Below, piece after piece: positions 34,036-45,571 of a DNA stretch of 64,000 nucleotides. The notes under the pieces are model-generated. The model worked only from the letters and a program-made list of their open reading frames with translations. It was not told the origin of the DNA and did not search any database. Source of the stretch: Neofusicoccum parvum (lineage: Eukaryota > Ascomycota > Dothideomycetes > Botryosphaeriales > Botryosphaeriaceae); the NCBI GenBank assembly GCA_020912385.1, contig CP087207.1, positions 620,001 to 684,000 of the forward strand, read 5' to 3'. A program made the translations under genes and the position numbers. Each line of letters begins with the position of its first letter. Position 1 is the stretch's first letter.

Positions 34036-37000
34036 TCACCGACTAAATCTCGACACGTTCCCATCCAGCTCCTCTTTCCCTTCCACCCCCATCCCCTGCC
34101 CCGCCTCCTCCCTCGCCCCCACCCACTTAAACACCACGAACCGCATCGCCAGCACCCCAAACCCCACAAACACCACCGCCGTCAGCGCGCCCCCGCCCGC
34201 AAACGCCAACGGCAACGGGATCCCCTGCGTCAGACAAAAGCTGATCTTATTCGTATCCTGGAAGCCCAGCAAGATCTCCACCTGGGCCAGCAGCAGCACG
34301 ACCTGCACCACGCCGTCGCGGGCGCGCCGCACCGCCTTCCCGCCCGCGCCCCGCGCGACCGCGCCGTGCAGCGCCGCGCCGGCGAAGCCGCCCAGCAGCG
34401 TGGCCCAGCCGACGATCTGGTGCGGGGTGCGGAAGTGGGCGGCCGAGCCGGCGGCGGCGACGCCCAGGGCGGCGCCGGCGGAGCCAAGCAGCGGGACGGC
34501 GGCGTGGAGCGCCGTGGTGGCGCGCGGGAGCCAGGGGAGCGCCGCCGGCCGGTTGAGCAGGACGAGGACGGCGCGGGCCGAGTCGAGGGAGAGTGCTGCT
34601 GGGAGGAGGAAATAGAAGGCGGCGGCGACGCCGAAGACTGGGGGTTGAGGTTAGGGACGGGTTGGTTGGGGGGCGTGGGGGTGGGGGCTTACTGTGCGCG
34701 ACGATTAGGTTGGTGAGGTTGGAGACGGTGAGGCCGTTGACGGTGAGCTCGAGCTTTTGGATGTCGAGTTGGAAGAGGAAGCCGTTGGAGGTGACGTTGA
34801 TCTTCTCGTTGACGGGGATTTTGGGGAGGTTGAGGTTGGGAGTTTGGCCCTTGAAGTTCTGCTTCAGGCCTTCTTGGACTTGGATGAGGCCGCCGACGCC
34901 GGTGCAGCCGAGCGCGTCGGCGCCCTTCTGGACGAGGCTGTTGACGGTGGTGAAGTTGAGGTTGGAAACGAAAGCGTTGATGGCGTCGGTGGCGTTGAGC
35001 TGCGCCTGCCGCTTGGCGATGGCATCCGGGGCGTCAATGGAGCGCTTGCTAGGAGTGTTGATGAGCGGCTCGCTGCCGGTGCCCAGCGTGCCGGCGATCT
35101 TATCGGCCACGGACTTGTCTCCAAGAGCCATGAAGACAGCCTTCACAGCCTCGCTAGAGAGGCCACGGCCGAAGCCAGTAGCAGCACCGCCAACGCTATC
35201 GTTGAACGCCTTGGAGCTTGTTGTCAGGCTGGCGTTGCCCATGCCCGTTCCGGCAAAGAGCACCTGGCTTCCGCCGTCCACAAGGCCAATGCCGAGACCT
35301 TCAGCAGCCTTGGAGATGTCAATATTCTGGGTCAGTCCTCCAGCAGAGTCCATTGCCTTCTTCGTGATCTTATCGATGGTGCCGTTGGCGAGGAAGCTGG
35401 TGGTCAAAGCCCTGCTAAATCCTTGTGCAACTGCGGGGGCGTCTGAAGCATTGGATGAAGGGGCTGCGGACTGGAAGCCAAGAGCCTCAGCAGCACCCCC
35501 ACCGAAGCCTTTTCCAAGACCTTCGGCAAGGGGACCAAGCATCATCGGGCCTTGATTGCCGACCATAGACGTGAGTTTCTTGACAGTTCCGTTGGCCAAG
35601 AAACTCTGGGTGAGGGATCCGGAGAACCCCTGTGCGATAGAGGGGACATCGGACGCTTTGGGGTCAATGACAGCAGCTTCCTGCAGACCAAATGCGGAGG
35701 CAGCGCCATTGCCAAAACCCTTTGCGAGGCCCTGAGCGGCGGGGAGAATCGGAAGTGGGCCAGCAGCACTAGCAGCCTTCTTCTGGATATTGTCGATAGT
35801 TCCGTTGGCCAGGAAACTCGTGGTGAGAGAGCGACTGAACCCTTTGAGCACCGAGCCGATATTCTGACCATCAATGGGTTCCTGTACGTCCTTCTGCAGG
35901 CCAAGCCCAGTAGCGGCTCCGCCACCAAGACCAGACGCGAACCCCTGAACAGCAGGGCCGATCATCATGGAGCCCTGGGCAGCTGCCTTCGATGCCAGAG
36001 AGCTGAAGTTGGCATTGGATAAGAATGACGAAGACAAGGAACGAGTGAAGCCTTGGGCAATGGTGCCAACGCTTGACTCGCCCTGGTCCTGCCTCTTCGC
36101 AACGCCCTTGGCATCCGGCTTGCCGGTGAGACCAAGACCCTCCGCAGCACCTTGCCCCAGGCCTGAGCCAGCAAACGGCGCGGCCTTGCTGATGGTATCA
36201 AGAAGCTGTTTCTGCTGGTCCGGACCGCCGAGCTGAGACACGTCTACATTTCCCACGAAGCTCTGGGCGAGGTTCTCTGAGAAGTCGCCCGCGATACCGG
36301 GGATATCCGGTGAAGCAGCAGGGGGCGGTGGGGCCTGGCGCTTACCGCCAGGGCCCTTGTTCGGGGGTGAGGGAGGTGCTGGAGGAGCCGGAGGCGGCGG
36401 GGATGGGGCGGTTCCGTTCTTCTTGAGGCCTGCCGCTGCACCCCTTCCGAGGCCCTTGCCAACAGCCGGCGCGACTTGTGCCACCGCCGCAAGGAGCTTC
36501 TTCTGGTCGACTTGGCCCTGGAGGTTTGTGTTGCCGAGGAATGAGGAGGCGAGTTCGCGTGTGAAGGATTCGCTGGCTGTCCCAGCGTCGAATGTCGCAT
36601 TCCCGTCCGGTGCTGGCGGGGCGTCTGGCTTCGCAAGCTTCAAGCCAATGGCAGCGCCCTGTCCCAAGCCTCTGCCTGCGGGGCCGGGAATCTGCATCAA
36701 AGACTTCATGAGACCGGCAGTCTGGTCCGAGTTTGCGATGTTCTTGACGTCGACAGACCCCAGGAAGGACGACGCCAGGTTACGCGTAAAGTCCTCGCTG
36801 ATCTGTTCGGTGTTGACATCACCACCGTCAACGCGCTTCTGCTTCGGCGGTGCTGTGAGTTTCAGACCCTGGGCAGCGCCTTCTCCGAGACCTTTTCCTG
36901 CAGGTCCGGGAATCTTGACCAGTTGCTTCATCAGAGCCTGCATATTCTGGCCGCCAGTAAGATACTTGAGGTCGACCTTTCCTAGGAAAGAGGCTGCAAG

Positions 37001-38221
37001 CGAGCGCGTGAAGTCCTCGCTCACTGAGCCGACGCTGACGTTGCTGCCATTTGGATCCGTTGCTAGCACGGCAGTATTCGGATCTGTTCCTGGAAGCTTA
37101 AGGCCAGCCGCCGCGCCCTCACCCAGTCCTTTTCCAGCCGGGGCAGGTACGGCAGCGAGCATTTTCATCAAGCCTTGGCTCATGGGGCCGCTCATAAGGG
37201 CTTTGGTGTCAATGTTGCCGAAGAGTCCGCCCGTCAAGCCAAATCCGAGGTTTCCAGCCAATCCGGGAACACCGGTTTGAGCGGGATCAGGGCCAGCAAC
37301 ATTCTGCGAGAGCTTGAGGCCGGATGCAGTGCCATTACCCAGACCGCTCCCGAGGGAATTGGCGGCTAGAGCTAGCGTTCCGGGACCTGGAGCAAGTTTG
37401 CTGATGTCGATATTGGAGAAAATGGCCTCGGAGGCGCCTTCGCCCAGGTTTTTGGCAAGGCCAGCGATGCCGGAGTCTTGGTCCTTGTTCGTCGTAGTTT
37501 GAGCCTTCATCATACCCTCAAGTTTGAGGCCCTTGATGGCACCCTCGCCAACACCAGCGCCGAGAGCGTTGGCAGCGGGATTGAGGGCTTTCGTGATGCC
37601 GCCAAAAATCTTTCCGAGCGGGCCTTTTCCAGCAGCTCCATCGGCAACCATGTTACCCATCGCGCTAGCGAGCGGTTTTGCCAGTGCAGAGATAGGTCCG
37701 CCGCCGCCGCCTCCTCCTCCTCCAAGAAGTCCGCCAAACAGGCCACCACCACCACCGGTGTCACCACCGGCAGCACCACCACCTCCGGCATCAGCTCCAC
37801 CTGCTGCACCTCCTCCCGCTCCGGCTCCGCCTCCTTTGTTACCGCCACCAAAGAGGCCAGAGAAAGGGTTGGGGAACAGCTGTCTTCTCGCTAGCTCCAG
37901 CTCTTCATCAGTTTCCTGAGGCTCATGTTCCGGTTCATCTGCCACATGAGCTCGTAGCTCGGTCATTAACTCGTTGAGAGCTGCATTGATAGCGTCGGTT
38001 GCTTCCTTTAGGTCTGCTCGGGTGAGGGAGGGGGCGACTTGTTCGAAGATGAGATCGAACTCGTTGGGCTTGAAAAGGACACCAGGACGAGTTAGGAACA
38101 GGATGACCGCCGCAAAGGCGCCCAAACCGAGAAGGATGGCTCGCAGCGATGTGCGCCGCTGCTGTGGGGCAACCACAGCAGTGAACTTTTGGGAAGGCGC
38201 CTGCGTCTTTGAAGAAGACAT
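34036..38221 (-). CDS. Giant tandem-repeat membrane protein with cytochrome b561-like C-terminus
   Basis: Two exons, 38221-34693 and 34637-34036, joined across a 55-base intron, give 1376 residues. Residues 26-44 form a signal-anchor helix. A Gly-rich stretch (125-175) is followed by about eleven degenerate repeats of about 60-80 residues (176 to about 1035). Each repeat has a pattern like 'FTR.L..SFLG.VD…' then 'PG.AGKGLGEGAA.GL.L'. Dibasic KR/RR sites lie at 112-113, 462-463, 627-628, 709-710, 1059-1060 and 1070-1071, mostly in linkers. The C-terminal 200 residues have about five or six hydrophobic helices with His at 1176, 1221, 1244, 1249 and 1267 (including AHFRTPHQIVGW), a layout like the haem-ligating core of cytochrome b561/DOMON-type proteins. 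I do not recognise the repeat. It may be a surface or organelle membrane protein with a processed luminal part and a haem domain. The repeat and topology are seen; the function is not known. Confidence 0.8.
35117..37696 (-). repeat. Tandem degenerate coding repeats (about eleven units)
   Basis: This internal array of the giant membrane protein encodes residues about 176-1035. Unit lengths vary between about 57 and 80 residues. The most conserved parts are the SFLG/SFLANG turn and the glycine motif GLG.GAA.GL. DNA-level identity is low, so the array is old rather than a recent expansion. Confidence 0.8.
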
Positions 38222-39949
38222 TATTAAATAAGGTATGGATTAAGAGAAGGCATCAAATAAGAATGGAATGTACACAAAGATACTTTGTGACCAGCACATG
38301 CGTATCGAGCGGTCGACTGGAGGATCTGAGGTGCTGAGAGGCCAAGATAATTGTTCACTTGGCCGCAACTCTGATTACATATCGTTGGATGGGGGGCGGA
38401 TCCTGCCATCCGGAGACGAAACGTGGAGGGCAAGACTAGAGCTCTTCGACCAGTGTTGCATGGCTGATGCCTGTGGGGTTTCAGTTGGCGTTCTGTAAAA
38501 CGCCAACCTCAAAACTTCCCTCTCGCGATGTCTGCACCTACACCAAGCAATGAGACTCGGATGGTTTGAAAACCGTCGCGGGAGATCTGCGGAGAGGCGC
38601 ACTAGTGGCGAAGCGAGAAAATAGCCCGAAGCTAGAGAAGAAAGGAAGACGCCCAAGAAACCACACGAGATGTTCAACAGCTAACAAGCTTATGCCAAGA
38701 CAAGGAAGAAGGCTTGAGCACCTCTGCAAATAGAACGGATACGTTCTTACGAAAGACGCAAAACAAGCAGTGTACAGCGAGAACGGGCAGAGAAGGGCCT
38801 TGGCGGGGAGTCGTTGGCTGACTGGATGACTGGCTGTTTGGCGTTAGTCGCAGTGCTGTTGGTCCGACGTTTAGTGAGATTCTAGCGCCGTCACCACGCG
38901 CCTCTCCCAGCCAACCAGGGAAGGCCTGGTGAGGGAGTGGTTACTTTGTTGGTATGTGCAGTGCGAAGATGGCTGACTCGACAGCGCCAGGTGGTGTGTT
39001 AATTGAGCTTCAGGAACATCACCAACCATATTGATGGCTTCTGGGCGGACGAGGATGAACGGAACGCAAAGAATATCGCATCCGTTCCCAAGCGGGTGGT
39101 TCGGGCATTGGGTGCGTTTAAGAGGTTGAGAGGCCGGCGGGCTGCGACAGATGCGACGCAGTGATGGTGCTGTAGTCGTGCCGGTAGATATGAATGTGCC
39201 GACCGGTACTCGGTTTTCAACGCCAGCACGTGTGAATGCTGCTCAGAACGACGGACGAGCCCAACGGTCCCGGACCGGTCAAAAGCTCTCCTGAGGCGAA
39301 TCTATTCTAGCAACAGTGGGGACCCGAATGGAACCGGAGGCCACAAGTGCCTACACACACGGTAGCTTCGAACATTGTAGCATATTCACTCTCAGAGGCG
39401 CGTTCGATCGTGTTCCACTGGGGGTCTGGCATACAAGCCAAAAGATAGCCCGGAAATATACTAGAGGCATCTTGAAGCCTTCAGCGCTTCTGAAACTCTG
39501 ACGCACCAGTCTTGGGCGTTAGCTCAGGGTGTAGCCCCTTCACCGGTGGTATTCTCGATGGCCGGGTTCAAAATATTTGTTACTTGAGTCAGCTGTGGGG
39601 CGTTGACTCTGGAGAGACACCTCTACCTGCTTAGTCTAGGTGTTTAATTGCGGCCGTAAGACCGCGCCGCTCGTCCATCTCGAGTCTCAGACTTAGTTGC
39701 CGAACGCGAACGCGTCGCGTCCTCGACCCTCGGCCGTCACACCCTGAGAGGGAGGGATCATCGTGGCCGCTCTGATGCGCAGAAGTTTGTCCTACCCGGT
39801 GGACATCCGAGATCAGGGCACAAGGTGGTGCTTTACGTCTTCAACAACCCCGCGATCATTGCTTCAGCCCAACCTGATTCTGTCCATCTCTAGTCTTTTT
39901 CCACCGAGATCCGTCTGGGGAACAATGCCTGTGGCCCCTCGGAATGCTC
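38222..39949. other. Long intergenic region
   Basis: 1.7 kb without a supported gene. It contains the upstream region of the giant repeat gene and the 3' flank of the cyclophilin gene. A weakly tRNA-like stretch at 39511-39580 was considered and rejected. Confidence 0.5.
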
Positions 39950-40490
39950 TCACACCTCCTCATCTTTCTCAACGATCCTGGCCTTCAGGATTTTGAGTTC
40001 CTCCTCGGGCCTGTCTTCCTTATCCGTCTTGACCAGGCCCATGCGCTGGACGATGCGCAGGCCGCTCTTCACGCGGCCGAAAATGGTGTGCTTCCCATCA
40101 AGCCAGGGAGTCGGGGCCAGGGTGATGAAGAACTGGCTCCCGTTGGTGTTGGGCCCGCTATTGGCCATACTGAGGACTCCAGCGCCGGTGTGCTTGAGGG
40201 AGGCAGAGATCTCGTCTTCGAACTTCTCGCCGTAGATGGATTGACCGCCGCGGCCAGTGCCGGTGGGATCGCCAGTCTGGACCATGAAGTTGGGGATTAT
40301 GCGGTGGAAAACGACGTTGTTGTAGTATCCGCGCTGGGCAAGCGTTGCGAAGTTCTTGCAGGTGCGCGGGGCATGGTCGTTGTAGAGCTCGACGACAATG
40401 GCGCCCTGGGGGAGTGTTAGCTGCGGAGGAGCGCGAGATCCAAGTGGACGAGCTCACCATTGAGGTCTCGAGTGCGACGTCGGTGGCCAT
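39950..40490 (-). CDS. Peptidyl-prolyl cis-trans isomerase, PPIL1-type cyclophilin
   Basis: Two exons, 40490-40458 (11 codons) and 40405-39950, give 162 residues. The first exon encodes [11 protein letters not shown], a short N-terminus typical of the PPIL1/Cyp1 group. The rest is a complete single-domain cyclophilin with the catalytic [14 protein letters not shown] block (Arg in FHRII, Gln/Met in FMVQ), [23 protein letters not shown] and the C-terminal VFGRV-like TIFGRVKSG. The fold accelerates proline isomerisation. PPIL1 orthologues are spliceosome-associated and nuclear. Length matches the family (about 160-166). It is divergent from the ASC-1/Rqt4 gene with 289 bases between start codons, so the two may share a promoter. 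Confidence 0.95.
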
Positions 40491-40779
40491 ATTGCTTGTC
40501 GGGAGAGCGAGGGTCAAGCAGCCGATGGAGGAGTGGGAAGAGAAGCTGAGGCCGGGTGCCGTGGTGCCTGTCGCGCTGGCTTTTCTTCGGGGCAATCGCC
40601 CGCGCTTAGCGTCATCGCCCACGGCAGGCACGCCCGACGCCGCAAGACCGCCGCAAGACCGCCGCCGCGGTGACTGATTCCAGATCCAGAAGCCATTCCG
40701 TCCAGGACATTGCGTGTGCATATCAACTGCCCAGCGCCACGGAAGGCACCCCGCCCCAGTGACAGCCCAGCTTCTCAAA

Positions 40780-42507
40780 ATGCCGGACCCGGCCATCGTC
40801 ACCTGGGCCTTGCCGCAGCTGGAGCGGCTGCTCCCCATAGACGAGGAGTCTCTCAAGCAGATCGTCACATACAGCGACACGCTGTCTCCGGACGCCGCGG
40901 CAGAGCACCTGAAGAATCTCCTGGGAGACTCGCCTCAGGCCCTGGAATTCATCACGAACTTCAACTCCCGCCGCCGCCCGTCTCCGCAGGGCAGCCCTGC
41001 AAACCAAACGCAGAACGGCCCGTCAGAAGTTCCCCGAGCCAAGAGGGGGCCGAAGAAGAAGGGGAAGAACATCCACCAGCTGCCCGCCCGCCAGGTCGAG
41101 AATGCCGGCCACGTGGGCGGCGCCTACCTGAAGCGCGACGAAGAGGACTACATGTCCAGCGGGAAGTCCAAGCCACGCAAGGACAACGGCAACAACAAGG
41201 ACCAGGTCCATGGAGCCCTGCAGCTGCAAGAAAAAACCGGTGCTAGGCAGCAGCCCACACCTCAGAATGCCTCGTCCTCAACCAACCCGCGCGTCAAGCC
41301 GCCTCCCTCGGCCGCGGGCCCCTTGATATCCGACTCTCTTCCCTCCTCCAAGAACGCCTCCAGGAATGCCTCACGCACCGCATCACCCGCCCCCAAGGCC
41401 AAGACCAAGGTCCAAATCTCCGGCGGCACCTCGATGCACGGCCAATCCTCCGTCCTCAACGATCTGGACTCCGCCATCCGCGCCCTCGAAATCCAGACCA
41501 ACCCCTCTCTCTCGGGCCTCACGCCCGAGGAAAACGCCAAGCGGCGCTGCAACTGCATGGCGAAGCGGCACCCGCTGCTCGACGCGGCGCCCAACTGCAT
41601 GAGCTGCGGCAAGATCATCTGCGTCAAGGAGGGCCTGGGCCCGTGCACCTTCTGCGAGCAGCCGCTGCTCTCCGCGGCCGAGATCCAGTCCATGGTGCGG
41701 ATCCTGCGCGAGGAGCGCGGGCGCGAGAAGATGTCGGCCAACAACGCGGCGCAGAAGCGCGCCGACGTCGCCGCGGCCGGCAAGCCGCGCCACATGACGG
41801 GCGCCGCGTTCCTGGCGTCGGCCACGGCCACGCCCACCTCGTCGTCGGCCGCGTCGTCCGAGTCGGAGGGCGAGAGGAAGCTCAAGGCCGCCCAGCTGCA
41901 CCGCGACAAGCTGCTCTCGTTCCAGGCCAACAACACGAAGCGCACCCGCATCTTCGACGAGGCCGCCGACTTCGACACCCCCACCTCCGGCACCAACATG
42001 TGGGCGAGCCCGCAGGAGCGCGCGCTGCAGCTCAAGCGCCAGCAGAAGATCCTGCGCGAGCAGGAGTGGAACGCCCGTCCGGAGTACGAGAAGCGCCGCG
42101 TCGTCGCGTCGATCGACCTGGCCGGCGGCCGGATCGTGCGCAAGATGGCCGCAGTCGAGCGGCCCGAGTCGCCGGTTAGCGATGCGGATGTGGAGGAGTT
42201 GGAGGAGGATACGGGCCCTCTGCATCAGCCGCCACAGAGTAGGCCGAGCGGGGGTGGTGGTGCGTTCAGCAAGAATCCGTTGCTGGGAGGGCTGATTCGG
42301 CCGATTGCGAAGGTGGATGGGGACGAGAGTGATGGGAAAGGGAAGGGGAGGGAGAGGGAAAAGAAGACGTTATGGAGGAGAGTGCAGGATGATAATGACG
42401 ATAATGAGCAGTGGATTCTAGATGGAGGGGCGTACGGTGGGAAGACGGAGGGGCAGGTGTTGGGAAGCGAGGAGCATGGGAATGCCTTCACCAGTGACTG
42501 GGCTTGA
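40780..42507 (+). CDS. ASC-1/TRIP4-like zinc-finger protein (Rqt4-type)
   Basis: A single exon gives 575 residues from the ATG at 40780; the frame extends upstream to 40714, but MPDPAIVTW is the natural start. The N-terminal 60 residues (WALPQLERLLPIDEESLKQIVTYSDTL.. AAEHLKNLLGDSP) are a CUE-like ubiquitin-binding region. A basic, disordered linker follows. The C2HC5 zinc finger of activating signal cointegrator 1 is at about residues 257-300 (CNCMAKRHPLL…NCMSCGKIICVKEG…GPCTFCEQPL). A conserved coiled region with HRDKLLSFQANNTKRTRIFDEAADF lies C-terminal. In yeast and human the orthologues (Rqt4, TRIP4) are subunits of the RQT/ASCC complex, which splits collided ribosomes. No ASCH domain is visible, unlike human TRIP4. 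Confidence 0.92.
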   Translation: MPDPAIVTWALPQLERLLPIDEESLKQIVTYSDTLSPDAAAEHLKNLLGDSPQALEFITNFNSRRRPSPQGSPANQTQNGPSEVPRAKRGPKKKGKNIHQLPARQVENAGHVGGAYLKRDEEDYMSSGKSKPRKDNGNNKDQVHGALQLQEKTGARQQPTPQNASSSTNPRVKPPPSAAGPLISDSLPSSKNASRNASRTASPAPKAKTKVQISGGTSMHGQSSVLNDLDSAIRALEIQTNPSLSGLTPEENAKRRCNCMAKRHPLLDAAPNCMSCGKIICVKEGLGPCTFCEQPLLSAAEIQSMVRILREERGREKMSANNAAQKRADVAAAGKPRHMTGAAFLASATATPTSSSAASSESEGERKLKAAQLHRDKLLSFQANNTKRTRIFDEAADFDTPTSGTNMWASPQERALQLKRQQKILREQEWNARPEYEKRRVVASIDLAGGRIVRKMAAVERPESPVSDADVEELEEDTGPLHQPPQSRPSGGGGAFSKNPLLGGLIRPIAKVDGDESDGKGKGREREKKTLWRRVQDDNDDNEQWILDGGAYGGKTEGQVLGSEEHGNAFTSDWA

Positions 42508-43399
42508 GAGGGGTTCACGCGGTATAGATGAAGAAAGCATGAATATCTTGAAAGAGTGAATGGTTCTACAACGGTCAATCAAGGCTCTATTTACACGCCT
42601 TTCTCAGAAAGAACTTCCTCGGTCACAACGTCTTTCCCACCTCAAACGTTCCATCAAAACCTCCTTTTGTCACTACTAAACGCAGTCTTTCCAACCTCAC
42701 ACTCGGGATTGATATTCTAAATTCTCACCCACTCGTTCTTCAACAGACTTTCCATCTCCCTCTCCGAGCCGCTAAGTGCGCTCCCTCCGGCTGGTACATC
42801 CGTGAATTATCCTTGCGCACAACACCATTGTCACGCAAGTGCACACAGTCAATGCGATTATGGCCACGAAGTAGACTGTGACCCATGCTGCGGAAGTGTT
42901 GGCGGAAACCTCATCGCACTTTTTGTTGAATGTTGTAAGAAGGATTCTCTCACAACGGTGATATGTGTAAGGTTATTGCACTTCATGTCGTAATATGTAT
43001 TGTATAAGCTATACGACCAGCGAACAAAGAGTGACCAGACACCATACCCAGTTTAATATCAAAATATTCAAACGAGGGTGGAAAACGGAAATATCAGCCG
43101 CGCACTTTCCTCACACTTGCTATAAACGAATGGAAGACACAGGAATCCTGTAATCAAGTTGCTCCGTAAACAGAAGTTCCTCCCCATATCAGCAGCCGTT
43201 CAGATTACTCTTCCGTGTAACGCTTCCAGGACTTTCAGAGTTGCTTTCGGTCAACCTCTTTTCAAGTGCGTCACTGTTGCCGACGCACATTTCCGGTTAG
43301 TGGAGCACATAACCAAAGAAAATGGATTCAACAATGAAAGCGTATAAAGTCCTCACCACTTTAGTTCAAAGATCCGGCTGGTAACAGCACCATGGATCA
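42508..43399. other. Intergenic, AT-rich
   Basis: Convergent region between the Rqt4-type gene and the first small secreted-protein gene. No gene was seen. Confidence 0.5.
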
Positions 43400-43954
43400 T
43401 CACGAGTATGCGTACGCGGTCACCCAGTAGGCGGTCGCCTCTCTCTTCGGCGGCGCGAAGGTGCGGCCTTTGTGCAGGTGAGTTGTGGCCGTCGTAAGTT
43501 GTCGGATAAGCCGGTAAGACGCGTCAACAGCGGGGGGCTCGCCATCATCCTCGACGAAGCGGCCAGTGGCAATGCCCTCGTCGCACTCTTCCTGGGAGAT
43601 TATCTGGCCGTTCAGATCGCAGACGGTGGCGGTGACCGTGCTGGTCTGGACGACTTGAACAGCCTCGTCGATAGAAGTACCCTCGCACTTCAGCAACTTC
43701 TGCACGCTGGTTCTGGCTGATCCCTGAGAAAGTGTCCCGACCGTCGCGAATCCCGTGCGCATGTCGTCCCTCCTCGATTGTGGAAGTCCAGCCGCTGCGG
43801 TTTCGACTGAAGCAGCTATTGAAACGTTTAAAGTTGGGCAGATTGCATCTGAGCGATTGACATAAGCGAAAGCGCCGACCGCGGGCGCTGCTTGCACAGT
43901 TATGAAGAGAGTAGCGATTCCGATGAAGACAATGGTTGATGTATTGGTCCTCAT
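43400..43954 (-). CDS. Small secreted protein, paralogue A
   Basis: A single exon gives 184 residues. It has a signal peptide (MRTNTSTIVFIGIATLFITVQAA, cleavage near residue 22) and no membrane segment. The mature part has four cysteines (in AICPTL, LKCEG, TVCDLN and EECDE). The segment VCDLNGQIISQEECDEGIATG recurs almost unchanged in the protein at 45572-45952. No family name is known to me. The region above the start codon (about 44040-44110) shares short blocks with the equivalent place upstream of paralogue B (CTATCGA-GCC…ATTATATA, then GAATG..CCAGG), consistent with duplication of gene plus promoter. Likely an extracellular or effector-like protein. Confidence 0.7.
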   Translation of the reverse strand: MRTNTSTIVFIGIATLFITVQAAPAVGAFAYVNRSDAICPTLNVSIAASVETAAAGLPQSRRDDMRTGFATVGTLSQGSARTSVQKLLKCEGTSIDEAVQVVQTSTVTATVCDLNGQIISQEECDEGIATGRFVEDDGEPPAVDASYRLIRQLTTATTHLHKGRTFAPPKREATAYWVTAYAYS

Positions 43955-45571
43955 GGTGATTTGTTTGGACTCTTGCCAGAAGGTACAGGTGATAGACGGA
44001 GATCGATTTGAAGGACAACGACTAGGTAAAGGTGTGCGGTAAAGACTCTAGCTATCGAAGCCTGAGATTATATATCCTTAAGCCGGAGTAAGTATCCCAG
44101 CGAATGTGGCCAGGTAACATCCTCTTGCCGGCCCAAATTTTGGCAGCTGACCATGGCCAGTAAGCGGTGGATTGATGAAAGTGCAAGCCATCAGCGTTCG
44201 GATCCCTACTTCTTTGTTCTTTGATCTGGCCAGGAGATGATCACATTTGTGGCCTTTCTGATAGTGGTACCAAGTTCAAGCCCTTACCTGACTATGGCAC
44301 TTTCCAGGCCCACAGAAATACCAGACCACCAATGATGTCCACGTTTCCAACTCTTACCAGCGCTTTCGGCCACGTAAGATATGCTATGTTTCGTTTCAAA
44401 TCATGGTAGCCAATTGAACAGGACTCAAATCATTCGATATGCCGGCTGCTAAGGATTCCCAGTATCTTGAATGCTGGATTTACCTATACTCACTGGTCGT
44501 GGACGAGACTAAATCAGGGAAGTGAGCACAAGATGCAGTGCTGGTTTTCTTTAATCAACTGCACAACTGCAGCTGAAGTTCTTGTGGTAGGCGCTTCTGT
44601 CTTTCAGATCCCAAGAAGCGCCCAGAAAAGGCGAAGGAATGGCGTTCATGAAGGTATCTAGCGTCCAGGCCACCATGCTCACGCAGGATCTTCTTTGTTC
44701 TCCGCTGTGAAACCTGACTGTAGGAGCCAGAATCTTTATCCCTCACCCCCTGAGGATAGAAAAAAAAAAGAAAAAAAGAAAGAAGTCAATGCAACGCGCG
44801 CAGCTGAGATTGTGTGTAAGCTGGTACAACCCTTTCTCAAATCTCGTTCGTCTTCCAATGCATTGAATGCAGGTAAGAATCCCTCACGTAAAAAAAGCAA
44901 ATAAATCAGCATTAGATTCCCAGCCGTGCTCTCAACGTGTTTGCTGTCTATCTGAAATTTTCTTTATCACGCCCTCGAGTAGTGCATCCTGGACCAGTGT
45001 TCCATTCAATCAGAGCATTCCTCGGCCTCAACCTACCTATGCTCTGCGCCAACAAGGTCACCAATCCCAACGTGGGATATTGAGAGGAAACGAGGTTGGA
45101 TCAAATAGTCATGCAATATGTCCATGTCTTCATAGTCAGTTGAACAATCCGTTTGGATGTGTCTGGTTTTCTTTTTGCTATCAATTTACGTCGGGACAAA
45201 TGTTTCAACCATTGAAGAGTGTGTCCTTGTTGCAAAAATTTCCGAACTGACTGAGTAAAGCAATATCAAAGCTGCGATTCAAAATCTAGTGCCAAAATCC
45301 CCCTTCCCCACAATACCGCCAATACGCTCTGTGCCTCAGTCTCTAGCCTCATCTTCAGCCAGATGCAGAAGTCAGGAAGTTCTCTCTCCTTCCCTGCTTG
45401 TCCTACCCATCTCCCTACGCCGAACGGCTTAAGTGCGACCTTACGCTAGTCCTGCGAGCCGATCTCTCGTCTATTTGTGGCGTTAGGCAACCCTTGTCCG
45501 TGGCTTCTCTGGGGGCCCGAGTTCATTGTCGGAGCGTAAGACGCGGCAGCAACGGAGAGGTCGCCATCAAG
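43955..45571. other. Interval between duplicated secreted-protein genes
   Basis: This contains the promoter of paralogue A, an A-rich tract at about 44757-44786, and at its right end (about 45510-45571) in-frame sequence homologous to the C-terminal part of paralogue A, cut off by the stop codon of paralogue B. No other gene was seen. Confidence 0.5.

Noticed and set aside
36357..37280. 307-codon ORF antisense to the giant repeat gene
   Set aside because: It is a shadow of the repeated sense frame; its apparent repeats merely mirror the sense repeats.
39511..39580. tRNA-like stretch with a TAGCTCAGG box-A-like and GGGTTCAAA box-B-like sequence
   Set aside because: The B box lacks the required trailing pyrimidines, and I could not fold a consistent acceptor stem or anticodon arm.
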